From: Chamaelirium japonicum
Taxonomy: Eukaryota; Streptophyta; Magnoliopsida; Liliales; Melanthiaceae
NCBI GenBank assembly: GCA_947650365.1
Contig: OX393550.1
Coordinates: forward strand, 121,150,374-121,214,373
Direction of reading: 5' to 3'
Length of the DNA stretch: 64,000 bases
Made by a program: the position numbers and the translations under genes. Position 1 is the stretch's first letter; each line of letters begins with the position of its first letter. The notes under the pieces were generated by a model. That model was not told the origin of the DNA and did no database searches. It saw nothing but the letters and a program-made list of their open reading frames with translations. Positions 14,401 through 26,560 of this stretch are shown in pieces.

Positions 14401-15800
14401 ATCCATTCTAATTCATTCGCACAATCTATTCTAATTCATTCGCATGAATGTATCCATTCTAATTCATTCATACAATCTATTCTAATTCATTCGTACGATC
14501 CATTCTAATTCATTCGTACAATCCATTCTATTTCATTCGTACGATCCATTCTTACCCATTCGTATGATCCATTCTAATTCATTCGCACGAATGTATCCAT
14601 TCTAATTCATTTGCACGAATGTATCCATTCGAATTCATTCGTACAATCCATTCTATTTCATTCGTACGATCCATTCTAATTCATTCGTACGTTCTATTCT
14701 AATTCATTCGCACGAATGTATCCATTCTAATTCATTCGTACGATCCATTCTAATTCCTTCGCACGATCCATTCTAATTATTTCATACGATCCATTCCGTA
14801 CGATCTATTATATTTCATTCGTACGATCCATTCTTACTCAATCGTATGATCCATTCAAATTCGATCCATTGTAATTCATTCGCACGATCTATTCTAATTC
14901 ATTCGCACGAATGTATCCATTCTAATTCTTTCGCATGATCCATTCTAATTCATTCATACGATCCAATCTAATTAATTCATATGATCCATTCTAATTCATT
15001 CATACGATCCGTTCTAATTCTTTCACACGATCTATTCTAATTCATTCATACGATCCATTCTAATTCATTCGTATGATCCATTCTAATTCATTCGTACAAT
15101 CCATTCTATTTCATTCGTACGATCCATTCTTACTCATTCGTACGATCCATTCTAATTCATTCGCACGAATGTATCCGTTCTTATTCATTCATACGATCCA
15201 TTCTAATTCCTTCGTACGATCCATTCTAATTCCTTCGTACGATCCATTCTAATTTCATTCGTTTGATCCATTCTAATTCCTTCGTACGATCCATTCTTAT
15301 TCATTCCCATGAATGTATCCATTCTAATTCATACGTACGATCCATTCAAATTCATTTAAATGATCCAATCTAATTCATTCATACAATCCATTCTAATTCA
15401 TTCGCACGCATGTACGATCCATTCTTACTCATTCGTACGATCCATTCTAATTCATTCGCACGAATGTATCCATTCTAATTCATTCGTACGATCCATTCTA
15501 ATTCATTCGCACGAATGTATCCATTCTAATTCATTTGTACGATCCATTCTAATTCATTCGCACAATCTATTCTATTTCATTCGTACGATCAATTCTAATT
15601 CATTCATACAATCTATTCTAATTCATTCGTACGATCCATTCTAATTCATTCATACGATTCATTCTTACTCATTTGTATGATCCATTCTAATTCATTCACA
15701 TGAATGTATACATTCTAATTCATTCGTACGATCCATTCTAATTCATTCGCACGATACATTCTAATTCATTCGTACAATCCATTCTAATTCATTCTTTTGC
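11424..15800 (+). repeat. Plus-sense satellite block, 4.4 kb
   Basis: The second-longest run on one strand. Landmarks are a TATCCATCCTTTGT variant near 13,090, a CATATATGAATTC interruption at 14011-14023, and a truncated monomer series from 14.8 kb (CCATTCCGTACG near 14,794, then GATCCATTG). The part from about 14.8 to 15.65 kb closely resembles 22.97-23.95 kb. A 94-codon open frame at 15360-15644 is a by-product of 51-bp (23+28) dimers. Confidence 0.9.
14011..14023 (+). repeat. CATATATGAATTC interruption
   Basis: A 13-bp departure from the monomer, inserted between two ATTCATTC motifs. Its exact reverse complement lies at 25370-25382 in minus-sense DNA with matching flanks, so the two are inverted copies of one ancestral segment. 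A one-base variant occurs at 63407-63419. Confidence 0.8.
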
Positions 15801-16034
15801 AATATGGATCATACGAATGAATTAGAATGGATCGTACGAATGAATTAGAATGGATCGTAATAATGGATCGTACGAATGAATAAGAATGGACACATTCGTG
15901 CGAATGAATTAGAATGGACACATTCGTGCGAATGAATTAGAATAGATTGTGCGAATGAATTAGAATGGATCGTACGAATGAATTAGAATGGATCGTACGA
16001 ATGAATTAGAATGGATCGTACGAATGAGTAAGAA
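15801..16034 (-). repeat. Short minus-sense block
   Basis: Ten minus-sense monomers. The left junction contains TCTTTTGCAATATGG (about 15,793-15,807), one of the few short stretches not readily read as monomer. The right junction is GTAAGAACAATCTATTC. Confidence 0.85.
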
Positions 16035-16387
16035 CAATCTATTCTGATTCATTCGTACAATCCATTCTATTTCACACATACGATCCATTCTAATTCCTTC
16101 GTACGATCCATTCTAATTCCTTCGTACGATCCATTCTAATTCATTCATACGATCCATTCTAATTCATTCGTACAATCCATTCTTATTCATTTGCACGAAT
16201 ATATCCATTCTAATTTATTCGTACGATCCATTCTAATTCCTTCTACGATCCATTCTAATTCATTCGCACGAATGTATCCATTCTAATTCGTTCGTACGAT
16301 CCATTCTAATTCATTCGTACGATTCATTCTAATTCATTAATACGATCAAATCTAATTCATTCATACGATCCAATCTAATTCATTTGC
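16035..16387 (+). repeat. Plus-sense satellite block
   Basis: About 15 plus-sense monomers. It ends CATTTGCGTACGAATG, another junction at the CGTACG palindrome. Confidence 0.86.
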
Positions 16388-16950
16388 GTACGAATGAATT
16401 AGAATGGATACATTTGTGCGAATGAATTAGAATGGATCGTACGAATGAGTAAGAATGGATCGTACGAATGAAATAGAATGGATTGTACGAAGGAATTAGA
16501 ATAGATCATACGAATGAAATAGAATGGATCGTACGAAGGAATTAGAATGGATCGTAGGAATGAATTAGAATGGATCGTATGAATGAATTAGAACGGATCG
16601 TACGAATGAAATAGAATGGATCGTACGAATGAAATAGAATGAATGGATCGTACAAATGAAATAGAATGCATCGTACGAAGGAATTAGAATGGATCGTATG
16701 AATGAATTAGAATGGATCGTATTTATGAATTAGAATGGATCATACGTGCGAATGAATTAGAATGGATTATACGAATGAAATAGAATGGATCATACGAATG
16801 AAATAGAATGGATCGTACGAAGGAATTAGAATGGATCGTGCGAATGAATTAGAATGGATCGTACGAATGAATTAGAATAGATCGTACGAATGAATTAGAA
16901 TGGAACGTATGTATGAATTAGAATGGATCGTATGAATGAATTAGATTGGT
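16388..16950 (-). repeat. Minus-sense satellite block
   Basis: About 24 minus-sense monomers, with a cluster of GAAATAG and GAAGG variants. It ends GATTGGT before GATCC. Confidence 0.87.
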
Positions 16951-17017
16951 GATCCATTCTAATTAATTAGTACAATCCATTCTATTTCATTCGTACGATC
17001 CATTCTTACTCATTCGT
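16951..17017 (+). repeat. 67-bp plus-sense flip
   Basis: Three plus-sense monomers, including the CTATTT then CTTACT pair in its usual order. The right end is the 16-bp perfect palindrome at 17010-17025 around CGTACG. Confidence 0.86.
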
Positions 17018-17412
17018 ACGAATGAATTAACATAGATCATGCTAATGAATTAGAATGGAACGTACGAATGAATTAGAATGGATCGTAGAGTGGATCGTAT
17101 GAATGAATTAGATTGGATCGTATGAATGAATTAGAATGGATCGTACGAATGAATTAGAATGGATCGTACGAATGAATTAGAATGGATCGTACGAATGAAT
17201 TAGCATGGATCGTGCGAATGAATTAGAATGGATCGTACGAATGAATTAGAATGGATCGTATGAATGAATTAGAATGGATTGTGCAAATGAATTAGAATGG
17301 ATCGTACGAATGAAATAGAATGGATCGTACGAATGAATTAGAATGGATCGTGCAAATGAATCAGAATGGATCGTACGAATGAATTAGAATAGATCGTGCA
17401 AATGAATTAGAC
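17018..17412 (-). repeat. Minus-sense satellite block
   Basis: About 17 minus-sense monomers, mostly 23 bp. It ends GAATTAGACCACGATCC, close to the GATCACGATCC junction at 164/165. Confidence 0.87.
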
Positions 17413-18452
17413 CACGATCCATTCTAATTCATTCATACGATCTATTCTAATTCTTTCGCACGAATGTATCCATTCTAATTCATTCGAATGGATCCATTCT
17501 AATTCATTAATACGATCCAATCTAATTCATTCATACGATTCATTCTAATTCCTTCGTATGATCCATTCTAATTCTTTCACACGATACATTCAAATTCATT
17601 CGTACGATCCATTCCAATTCATTCGCACGATCCATTCAAATTCATTCGTACGATCCATTCTATTTCATTCGTACGATCCGTTATTACGATCCATTCTAAT
17701 TTATTCACACGATCCATTCTAATTGATTAATACGATCCATTCTAATTCATTCGTACGACGCACGATCCATTCTAATTCATTCATACGATCCAATCTAATT
17801 CATTCATACGATCCATTCTAATTCCTTCGTACGATCCATTCTAATTCATTCATACAATCCATCCTAATTCATTCGTACGATCCATTCTAATTCATTCATA
17901 CGATCCATTCTAATTCATTCGTACGATCCATTCTAATTCATTCGCACGAATGTATCCATTCTAATTCATTCGTACGATCCATTCTAATTCATAAGTACAA
18001 TCCATTCTAATTCATAAGCACGATCCATTCTAATTCATAAGCACGATCCATTCTAATTAATTCATACGATCCATTCTAATTCATTTGTACGATCCATTCT
18101 AATTCATTCATACGATCCATTCTAATTCATTCGTACGATCCATTCTTACTCATTCATACGATCCATTCTAATTCATTCGCATGAATTTATCCACTCTAAT
18201 TCATTCATACGATCCACTCTAATTCATTCGTACGATCCATTCTAATTCATTCATACGATCCATTCTAATTCCTTCGTACGAATGTATCCATTCTAATTCA
18301 TTCGTACGATCCATTCTATTTTATTCGTACGATCCATTCTAATCCATTCGCACGATCCATTCTAATTCATTCGCACGATCCATTCTAATTCATTCGCACG
18401 TTCATTCTAATTCATTCGTACAATCCATTCTTACTCATTCGTATGATCCATT
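17413..18452 (+). repeat. Plus-sense satellite block, 1.0 kb
   Basis: About 45 plus-sense monomers. It holds the long linker CGTACGACGCACG near 17,752, the reverse complement of the linker in the 215-bp minus-sense repeat. It ends CCATTGCGAATG. Confidence 0.88.
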
Positions 18453-18926
18453 GCGAATGAATTAGAATGGATCGTACGAATGAATTAGAATGGATACATT
18501 CGTGCGAATGAATTAGAATGGATACATTCGTGCAAATGAATTAGAATGGATACATTCGTGCGAATAAATGAATTTGAATGGATCATAAGAATGAATTAGA
18601 ATGGATCGTGTGAAAGAATTAGAATGGATTGTATGAATGAATTAGAATGGATCGTATGAATGAATTAGAATGGATACATTCGTGCGAATGAAATAGAATG
18701 GATCGTACGAATGAGTAAGAATGGATCGTATGAATGAAATAGAATGGATCGTACGAATGAATTAGAATGGATATATTCGTGCAAATGAATTAGAATGGAT
18801 CATACGAATGAGTAAGAATGGATTGTATGAATGAATTAGAATGGATCCATTCGTGCAAATGAACTAGAATGGATCATACGAATGAGTAAGAATGGATTGT
18901 ATGAATGAATTAGAATGGATCGTACG
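18453..18926 (-). repeat. Minus-sense satellite block
   Basis: About 20 minus-sense monomers. A near-tandem repeat of about 93 bp ends the block: GAGTAAGAATGGATTGTATG occurs twice, near 18,811 and 18,884. Confidence 0.86.
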
Positions 18927-19615
18927 TATGATCCATTCTAATTCATTTGTATCCATTCTATTTTATTCGCACGATCCATTCTAATTTATTTGCACGATCC
19001 ATTCTAATTCATTCGTACGATCCATTCTAATTCATTCGTATGATCCATTCTAATTCATTCGCACGATCCTTTCTAATTCATTCATACGATCTATTCTAAC
19101 TCATTCATACAATCCATTCTAATTCATTCGTACGATCCATTCTAATTCATTCGCACAATCTATTCTAATTCATTCGTACGATCCATTCTAATTCCTTCGC
19201 ACGATCCATTCTAATTCATTCATACGATCCATTCTAATTCATTCGTACCGAATTCACTCATATCGCACAATCTATTCTAATTCATTCATACGATCCATTC
19301 TAATTCATTCGCACGAATGTATCCATTCTAAGTCATTCGTACGATCCATTCTAATTCATTCATACGATCCGTTCTGATTCCTTCGTACGATCCATTCTAA
19401 TTCATTCATACAATCCATTCTAATTCATTCGTACGATCCATTCTAATTCATTTGCACGATCCATTCTAATTCATTCATACAATCTATTCTAATTCATTCG
19501 CACGATCCTTTCTAATTCATTCGTACGATCCATTCTAATTCATTCACGATCCATTCTAATTCCTTTGTACGATCCATTCTAATTCATTCGTATGATCCAT
19601 TCTAATTCATTCGTA
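18927..19615 (+). repeat. Plus-sense satellite block
   Basis: About 30 plus-sense monomers with two shortened linkers, near 18,950 (TTTGTATCC) and 19,246 (GTACCGAATTC). Confidence 0.87.
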
Positions 19616-19676
19616 TGGATACATTCGTGCGAATGAATTAGAATGGATCGTATGAATGAATTAGAATAGATTGTGC
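19616..19676 (-). repeat. 61-bp minus-sense flip
   Basis: Two to three minus-sense monomers, the first in the 28-bp form. It enters at CGTATGGATAC and leaves at GTGCGTACGATCC. Confidence 0.84.
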
Positions 19677-20038
19677 GTACGATCCATTCTAATTCATTCG
19701 CACGAATGTATCCATTCTAATTCATTCGTACGATCCATTCTAATTCTTTCGTATGATCCATTCTAATTCCTTTGTACGACCCTTTATATTTCATTCGTAT
19801 CATACGTTCCATTCTAATTCATTCGCACGATTCATTCTAATTCATTCATACGATCCATTCTAATTCATTCGTACGATCCATTCTAATTCATTCGCACGAT
19901 CCACTCTAATTCACTAATATGATCCAATCTAATTCATTCATACGATCCATTCTAATTCATTTGCACGATCCATTCTAATTCATTCATATGATCCATTCTA
20001 ATTCATTCGTACGATCCATTCTAATTCATTCATACGAT
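19677..20038 (+). repeat. Plus-sense satellite block
   Basis: About 16 plus-sense monomers with one irregular stretch near 19,780 (CGACCCTTTATATTTC). It ends CATACGATCGTGTG, sharing GATC with the next block. Confidence 0.87.
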
Positions 20039-21605
20039 CGTGTGAATGAATTAGAATGGATCGTGTGAATGAATTAGAATGGATTGTACGAATGAATTAG
20101 AACGGATCGTACGAATGAATTAGAATAGATTGTATAAATGAATTAGAATGGATACATTCATGCGAATGAATTAGAATAGATTGTGCGAATGAATTAGAAT
20201 GGATCATATGAATGAATTAGAATGGATCGTGCGAATGAATTAGAATAGATTGTGCGAATGAATTAGAATGGATACATTAGTGAATGGATCGTACGAATGA
20301 ATTAGAATGGATCGTACGAATGAATTAGAATAGATCGTACGAATGAATTAGAATGGATCATACGAATGAGTAAGAATGAATTAGAATAGATCGTACGAAT
20401 GAATTAGAATGGATCGTACGAATGAATTAGAATAGATTGTGCGAAAGAATTAGAATGGATCGTACGAATGAATTAGAATGGATCGTACGAGTGAAATAGA
20501 ATGGATCGTACGAATGAATTAGAATGGATACATTCATGCGAATGAATTAGAATGGATCGTATGAATAAATTAGAATGGATCGTACTTATGAATTAGAATG
20601 GATCGTACGAATGAATTAGAGTGGATCGTACGAATGAATTAGAATGGATAAATTCGTGCGAATGAATTAGAATGGATCGTATGAATGAATTAGAATGGAT
20701 TGTGCGAATGAATTAGAATAGATTGTGCGAATGAATTAGAATGGTGCGAATGAATTAGAATGCATGGATCGTACGAAGGAATTAGAATGGATTGTGTGAA
20801 TGAATTAGAATGGATCGTACGAATGAATTAGAATGGATCGTACGTAGGAATTAGAATGGATCATACGAATGAATTAGAATGGATATATTCGTTCAAATGA
20901 ATTAGAATGGATCGTACGAATGAATTAGAATAGATCGTACGAATGAATTAGAATGGATTGTATGAATGAATTAGATTGGATCGTATAAATGAATTATAAT
21001 GGATCGTACGAATGAATTAGAATTAATACATTCGTGCGAATGAATTAGAATGGATCATACGAATGAATTAGAATAGATTGTGCGAATGAATTAGAATGGA
21101 TCATACGAATGAGTAAGAATGGATCGTACGAATGAAATAGAATGGATTGTACGAATGAATTAGACTGGATCGTATGAATGAATTAGAATGGATACATTCA
21201 TGCGAATGAATTAGAATGGATCATGCTAATGAATTAGAATTGATCGTACGAATGAATTAGAATGGATACATTCGTGCGAATGAATTAGAATGGATCGTAA
21301 GAAGGAATTAGAATGGATCGTACGTACAAAGTAATTAGAATAGATTGTGCGAATGAATTAGAATGGATTGTACAAATGAATTAGAATGGATCGTACGAAG
21401 GAATTAGAATGGATCGTACGAATGAATTAGAATAGATTGTGCGAATGAATTAGAATGGATACATTCGTGCGAATGAATTAGAATGGATCGTACGAATGAA
21501 ATATAATGGATCATAATAATGGATCGTACGTATGAATTTGTACGTATGAATGAATTAGAATGGATCGTACAAAGGAATTAGAATGGATCGTATGAATGAA
21601 TTAGA
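20039..21605 (-). repeat. Minus-sense satellite block, 1.6 kb
   Basis: About 67 minus-sense monomers with several truncated or fused units, for example near 20,277 (ATTAGTGAATGG), 20,745 (AATGGTGCGAATG) and 21,325. No regular higher-order period is seen. Confidence 0.88.
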
Positions 21606-21703
21606 CGTACGATCCATTCTAATTCATTCGTACGATCCATTCTTACTCATTCGTACGATCCATTCTATTTCATTCGTACGATCCATTCTAATTCATTCGT
21701 ACG
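21606..21703 (+). repeat. 98-bp plus-sense flip
   Basis: Four plus-sense monomers. The right junction CGTACGTTAGAATGG recurs at 34,953 and 47,164, so this breakpoint belongs to a copied family. Confidence 0.86.
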
Positions 21704-22065
21704 TTAGAATGGATCGTATGAATGAATTAGAATGGATCATACGAATGAATTAGAATAGATTGTACGAATGAATTAGAATGGATCGTACGAATGAATTAGA
21801 ATAGATTGTGCGAATGAATTAGAATGGATCGTATGAATGAATTAGAATGGATCGTATGAATGAAATAGAATGGATCGTACGTATGAATTAGAATGGATCG
21901 TGCGATTGAATTAGAATGGATCGTATGAATGAATTAGAATGGATCATACGAATGAAATAGAATGGATCGTACAAATGAAATAGAATGGATCGTACGAATG
22001 AATTAGAATGGATCGTACGAATGAATTAGAATAGATCGTACGAAGGAATTAGAATGGATCATACG
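21704..22065 (-). repeat. Minus-sense satellite block
   Basis: About 16 minus-sense monomers. It ends CATACG next to TCTAATTCATTC. Confidence 0.87.
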
Positions 22066-24040
22066 TCTAATTCATTCGTACGATCCATTCTAATTCATTC
22101 GTACGATCTATTGTAATTCATTCATACGATCCATTCTAATTCACTCATACGATCTATTCTAATTCATTCTTATGATCCATTCTAATTCATTCGCACGAAT
22201 GTATCCATCCTTTGTACGATCCATTCTAATTCATTCATACGATCCATTCTAATTCATTCGTACGATCAATTCTAATTCATTCGCACGATCCATTCTTACT
22301 CATTCGTACAATCCATTCGAATTCATTCGTACGATCCATTCTAATTCATTCGTACGATCCATTCTAATTCATTCGCACGATCCATTCTAATTCCTTCGTA
22401 CGATCCATTCTAATTCCTTCGTACGATCCATTCTAATTCATTCGTACGATCCATTCTAATTCATTCGCACAATCTATTCTAATTCATTCATACAATCCAT
22501 TCTAATTCATTCGCAGGAATGTATCCATTCTAATTCATTCATACGATCCATTCTAATTCATTCGTACGATCCATTCTAATTCACTCATACGATCAATTCT
22601 AATTCATTCGCATGAATGTATCCGTTCTAATTCCTTCGTACTATCCATTATAATTCCTTCGTACAATCAATTCTAATTCATTCGTATGATGCATTCTAAT
22701 TTATTCATACAATCCAATCTAATTCATTCGCACGATCCATTCTATTCATTCATTCAATCCATTCTAATTCATTCATACAATCCATTCTAATTCTTTTGTA
22801 CGAATGTATCCATTTTAATTCTTTCATCCGATCCATTCTAATTCCTTTGTACGATCCATTCTAATTCATTCGTACAATCCATTCTATTTCATTCGTACGA
22901 TCCATTCTAATTCATTCGTACGATCCATTCTAATTCCTTCGTACGATCCATTCTAATTCCTTCGTACGATCCATTCCGTACGATCTATTCTATTTCATTC
23001 GTACGATCCATTCTTACTCAATCGTATGATCCATTTTAATTCATTCGAACGAATGTATCCACTCTAATTCGATCCATTCTAATTCATTCGCACGATCCAT
23101 TCTAATTCATTCGCATGAATGTATCCATTCTAATTCCTTCGCACGATCCATTCTAATTCATTCATACGATCCAATCTAATTCATTCATACGATCCATTCT
23201 AATTCTTTCGCACGAATGTATCCATTCTAATTCATTCGTACGATCCATTCTAATTCATTAGCACGAAAAAACACGATCCACTCTAATTCATTCATACGAT
23301 CCATTCTAATTTATTCTTATAATCCATTCTAATTCTTTCACACGATCCATTCTAATTCATTCATACGATCCATTCTAATTCATTCGTATGATCCATTCTA
23401 ATTCAATCGTACAATCCATTCTATTTTATTCGTACGATCCATTCTTACTCATTCGTACGAACCATTCTAATTTATTCGCACGAATGTATCCATTCTTATT
23501 CATTCATACGATCCATTCTAATTCATTCGTACCATCCAATATAATTCCTTCGTACGATCCATTCTAATTCCTTCGTACGATCCATTCTAATTTCATTCGT
23601 ATGATCCATTCTAATTCCTTCGTACGATCCATTCTTATTCATTCCCATGAATGTATCCATTCTAATTCATACGTACGATCCATTCTAATACATTTATATG
23701 ATCCAATCTAATTCATTCATACAATCCATTCTAATTATTTCGCACGAATGTACGATCCATTCTTACTCATTCGTACGATCCATTCTAATTCATTCGCACG
23801 AATGTATCCATTCTAATTCATTCGTACGATCCATTCTAATTCATTTGCACGAATGTATCCATTCTAATTCATTCGTACGATCCATTCTAATTCATTCGCA
23901 CAATCTATTCTATTTCATTCGTACGATCCATTCTAATTCATTCGTATAATCCATTCTAATTCATTCGTACGATCTATTCTAATTCATTCGCACGATCCAT
24001 TCTAATTCATTCGAATTCACTCTTTTCCATTCTTATTCAT
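22066..24040 (+). repeat. Plus-sense satellite block with A6 marker, 2.0 kb
   Basis: About 85 plus-sense monomers. Landmarks are TATCCATCCTTTGT near 22,203, CCATTCCGTACG near 22,973 (as at 14,794 and 25,120), and a six-A run at 23266-23271 that mirrors the T6 run at 10906-10911. The 23.0-23.9 kb part resembles 14.8-15.65 kb. The 83-codon open frame at 23698-23949 reads the same repeats as the one at 15360. Confidence 0.9.
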
Positions 24041-24076
24041 GAATTAGAATGAATCGTACGAATGAATTAGAATGGA
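24041..24076 (-). repeat. 36-bp minus-sense flip
   Basis: One and a half minus-sense monomers, entered at the palindrome ATTCATGAAT and left at GGATTCATTCG. Confidence 0.84.
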
Positions 24077-25363
24077 TTCATTCGTATGATCCATTCATTC
24101 ATACGATCTATTCTTACTCATTCGTATGATCCATTCTAATTCATTCATACAATCCATTCTATTTCATTCGTACGATCCATTCTTACTCATTCGTATGATC
24201 CTTTCTAATTCATTCATACAATCTATTCTAATTCATTCATAAGATCCATTCTAATTCATTCGTACGATCCATTCTAATTCATTCGCACGATCCATTCTAA
24301 TTCATTCATACGATCCAATCTAATTCATTCGTACGATCCATTATAATTCATTCGCACGATCCATTCTAATTCATTCATACGATCCAATCTAATTCCTTCG
24401 TACGATCCATTCTTACTCATTCGCACAATCTATTCTAATTCATTCGTACGATCCATTCTAATTCATTCGTACGATCCATTCTAATTCATTCGTACGATCT
24501 ATTCTAATTCATTCGCACGAATGTATCCATTCTAATTCATTCGTACGATCCATCCTAATTCATTCATACAATCCATTCTAATTCTTTCACACGATCAATT
24601 CTAATTCATTCGAATGAATCCATTCTAATTCATTCGTACAATCCATTCTATTTCATTCGTACGATCCATTCTTACTCATTCATACGATCCATTCTAATTC
24701 ATTCGCACGAATGTATCTATTCTAATTCATTCGTACGATCCATTCTAATTCGTTCGCACAATCTATTCTAATTCATTCATACGGTCCATTCTAATTCATA
24801 CATACAATCTATTCTAATTCATTCATACAATCCAATCTAATTCATTCGCACGATCCATTCTAATTCATTCATTCGATCCATTCTAATTCATTCATACAAT
24901 CCATTCTAATTCTTTTGCACGAATGTATCCATTCTAATTCATTCGTACGATCCATTCTAATTCCTTCGTACGATCCATTCTAATTCATTCGTACAATCCA
25001 TTCTATTTCATTCGTACGATCCATTCTAATTCATTAGTACGTTCCATTCTAATTCATTCGCACGAATGTATCCATTCTAATTCATTCGTACGATCCATTC
25101 TAATTCATTCGTACGATCCATTCCGTACGATCTATTCTATTTCATTCGTACGATCCATTCTTACTCAATCGTCTGATCCATTCTAATTCATTTGAACGAA
25201 TGTATCCATTCTAATTCGATCCATTCTAATTCATTCGCACGAATGTATCCATTCTAATTCGTTCGCATGATCCATTCTAATTCATTCATACAATCCAATC
25301 TAATTCATTCATACGATCCATTCTAATTCTTTCACACGAATGTATCCATTCTAATTCATTCGT
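24077..25363 (+). repeat. Plus-sense satellite block, 1.3 kb
   Basis: About 55 plus-sense monomers. The 25.0-25.3 kb end repeats the CCATTCCGTACG and TCTAATTCGATCC truncated units also found at 14.8 and 23.0 kb, at an offset of about 2,147 bp from the latter. Confidence 0.88.
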
Positions 25364-25374
25364 ACGAATGAATT
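25353..25374. repeat. 22-bp perfect palindrome at a strand switch
   Basis: Plus-sense AATTCATTCGT meets its own complement at CGTACG. It is directly followed by CATATATG (25375-25382), itself an 8-bp palindrome. The combination marks the switch from plus- to minus-sense DNA. Confidence 0.9.
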
Positions 25375-26230
25375 CATATATGTACGAATGAATTAGAATG
25401 GATACATTCGTGCGAATGAATTAGAATTAGAATGGATCGTGCGAATGAATTAGAATGGATCGTATGAATGAATTAGAATGGATCGGGCGAATGAATTAGA
25501 ATAGATTGTGCGAATGAATTAGAATAGATCATACGAATGAATTAGAATGGATACATTTGTGCGAATGAATTAGAATGGAACGTACGAATGAATTAGAATA
25601 GATACATTTGTGCGAAAGAATTAGAATGGATCGTATGAATGAATTAGAATGGATCGTACGAATGAATTAGAATAGATCGTACGAATGAATTAGAATGGAT
25701 CGTACGAATGAATTAGAATAGATACATTCGTGCGAATGAATTAGAATGGATCATACGAATGAGTAAGAATGGATCGTACGAATGAAATAGAATGGATTGT
25801 ACGAATGAATTAGAATGGATCATGCGAATGAATTAGAATGGACCGTACGAATGAGTAAGAATGGATCATATGAATGAAATAGAATGGATCATACGAATGA
25901 ATTGGAATGGATACATTCGTGCGAATGAATTAGAATGGATCATACGAATGAATTAGATTGGATCCTATGAATGAAATAGAATGGATCGAACGAAGGAATT
26001 AGAATGGATCATACATACGAAGGAATTAGAATTAGAATGGATCGTGCGAATGAATTAGAATGGATCGTACGAATGAAATAGAATGGATCATACGAATGAA
26101 TTAGAATGGATAAATTCGTGCGAATGAATTAGAATGGATCATACGAATGAGTAAGAATGGATCGTACGAATGAGTAAGAATGGATCGTACGAATGAATTA
26201 GAATGGATCGTATGAATGAAATAGAATGGA
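25364..26230 (-). repeat. Minus-sense satellite block
   Basis: About 36 minus-sense monomers, opening with the GAATTCATATATG interruption (25370-25382) that is the reverse complement of 14011-14023. Doubled half-units such as GAATTAGAATTAGAATGG occur near 25,420 and 26,026. It ends ATGGATTCGCACG. Confidence 0.88.
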
Positions 26231-26560
26231 TTCGCACGAATGTATCCATTCTAACCCATTCGTACGATCCATTCTAATTCCTTCGTACGATCCATTCTAA
26301 TTCCTTCGTACGATCCATTCTAAATCATTCCCATGAATGTATCCATTCTAATTGATACGTACGATCCATTTTATTTTATTCGTACGATCCATTCTTACTC
26401 ATTCGTACGATCCATTCTAATTCATTCACACGAATTTATCCACTCTAATCCATTCGTACGATCCATTCTAATTCATTCGTATGATCCATTCTAATTCATT
26501 CGCACGACATTCGTACGATCCATTCTAATTCATTCGCACAATCCATAATAATTCATTCAT
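26231..26560 (+). repeat. Plus-sense satellite block
   Basis: About 13 plus-sense monomers with the CTATTT-like (TTATTTT) and CTTACT pair. It ends CATAATAATTCATTCAT before GCGAATG. Confidence 0.86.

Noticed and set aside
15360-15644. Open frame of 94 codons
   Set aside because: A translation of 51-bp dimers giving a 17-residue repeat. It closely resembles 23698-23949 because the DNA is duplicated, not because protein is conserved.
15791-15810. Possible small non-satellite insert (TCTTTTGCAATATGG)
   Set aside because: Too short to assign, and lies exactly at a strand switch, so most likely junction filler.
23698-23949. Open frame of 83 codons
   Set aside because: Same satellite reading as 15360-15644.
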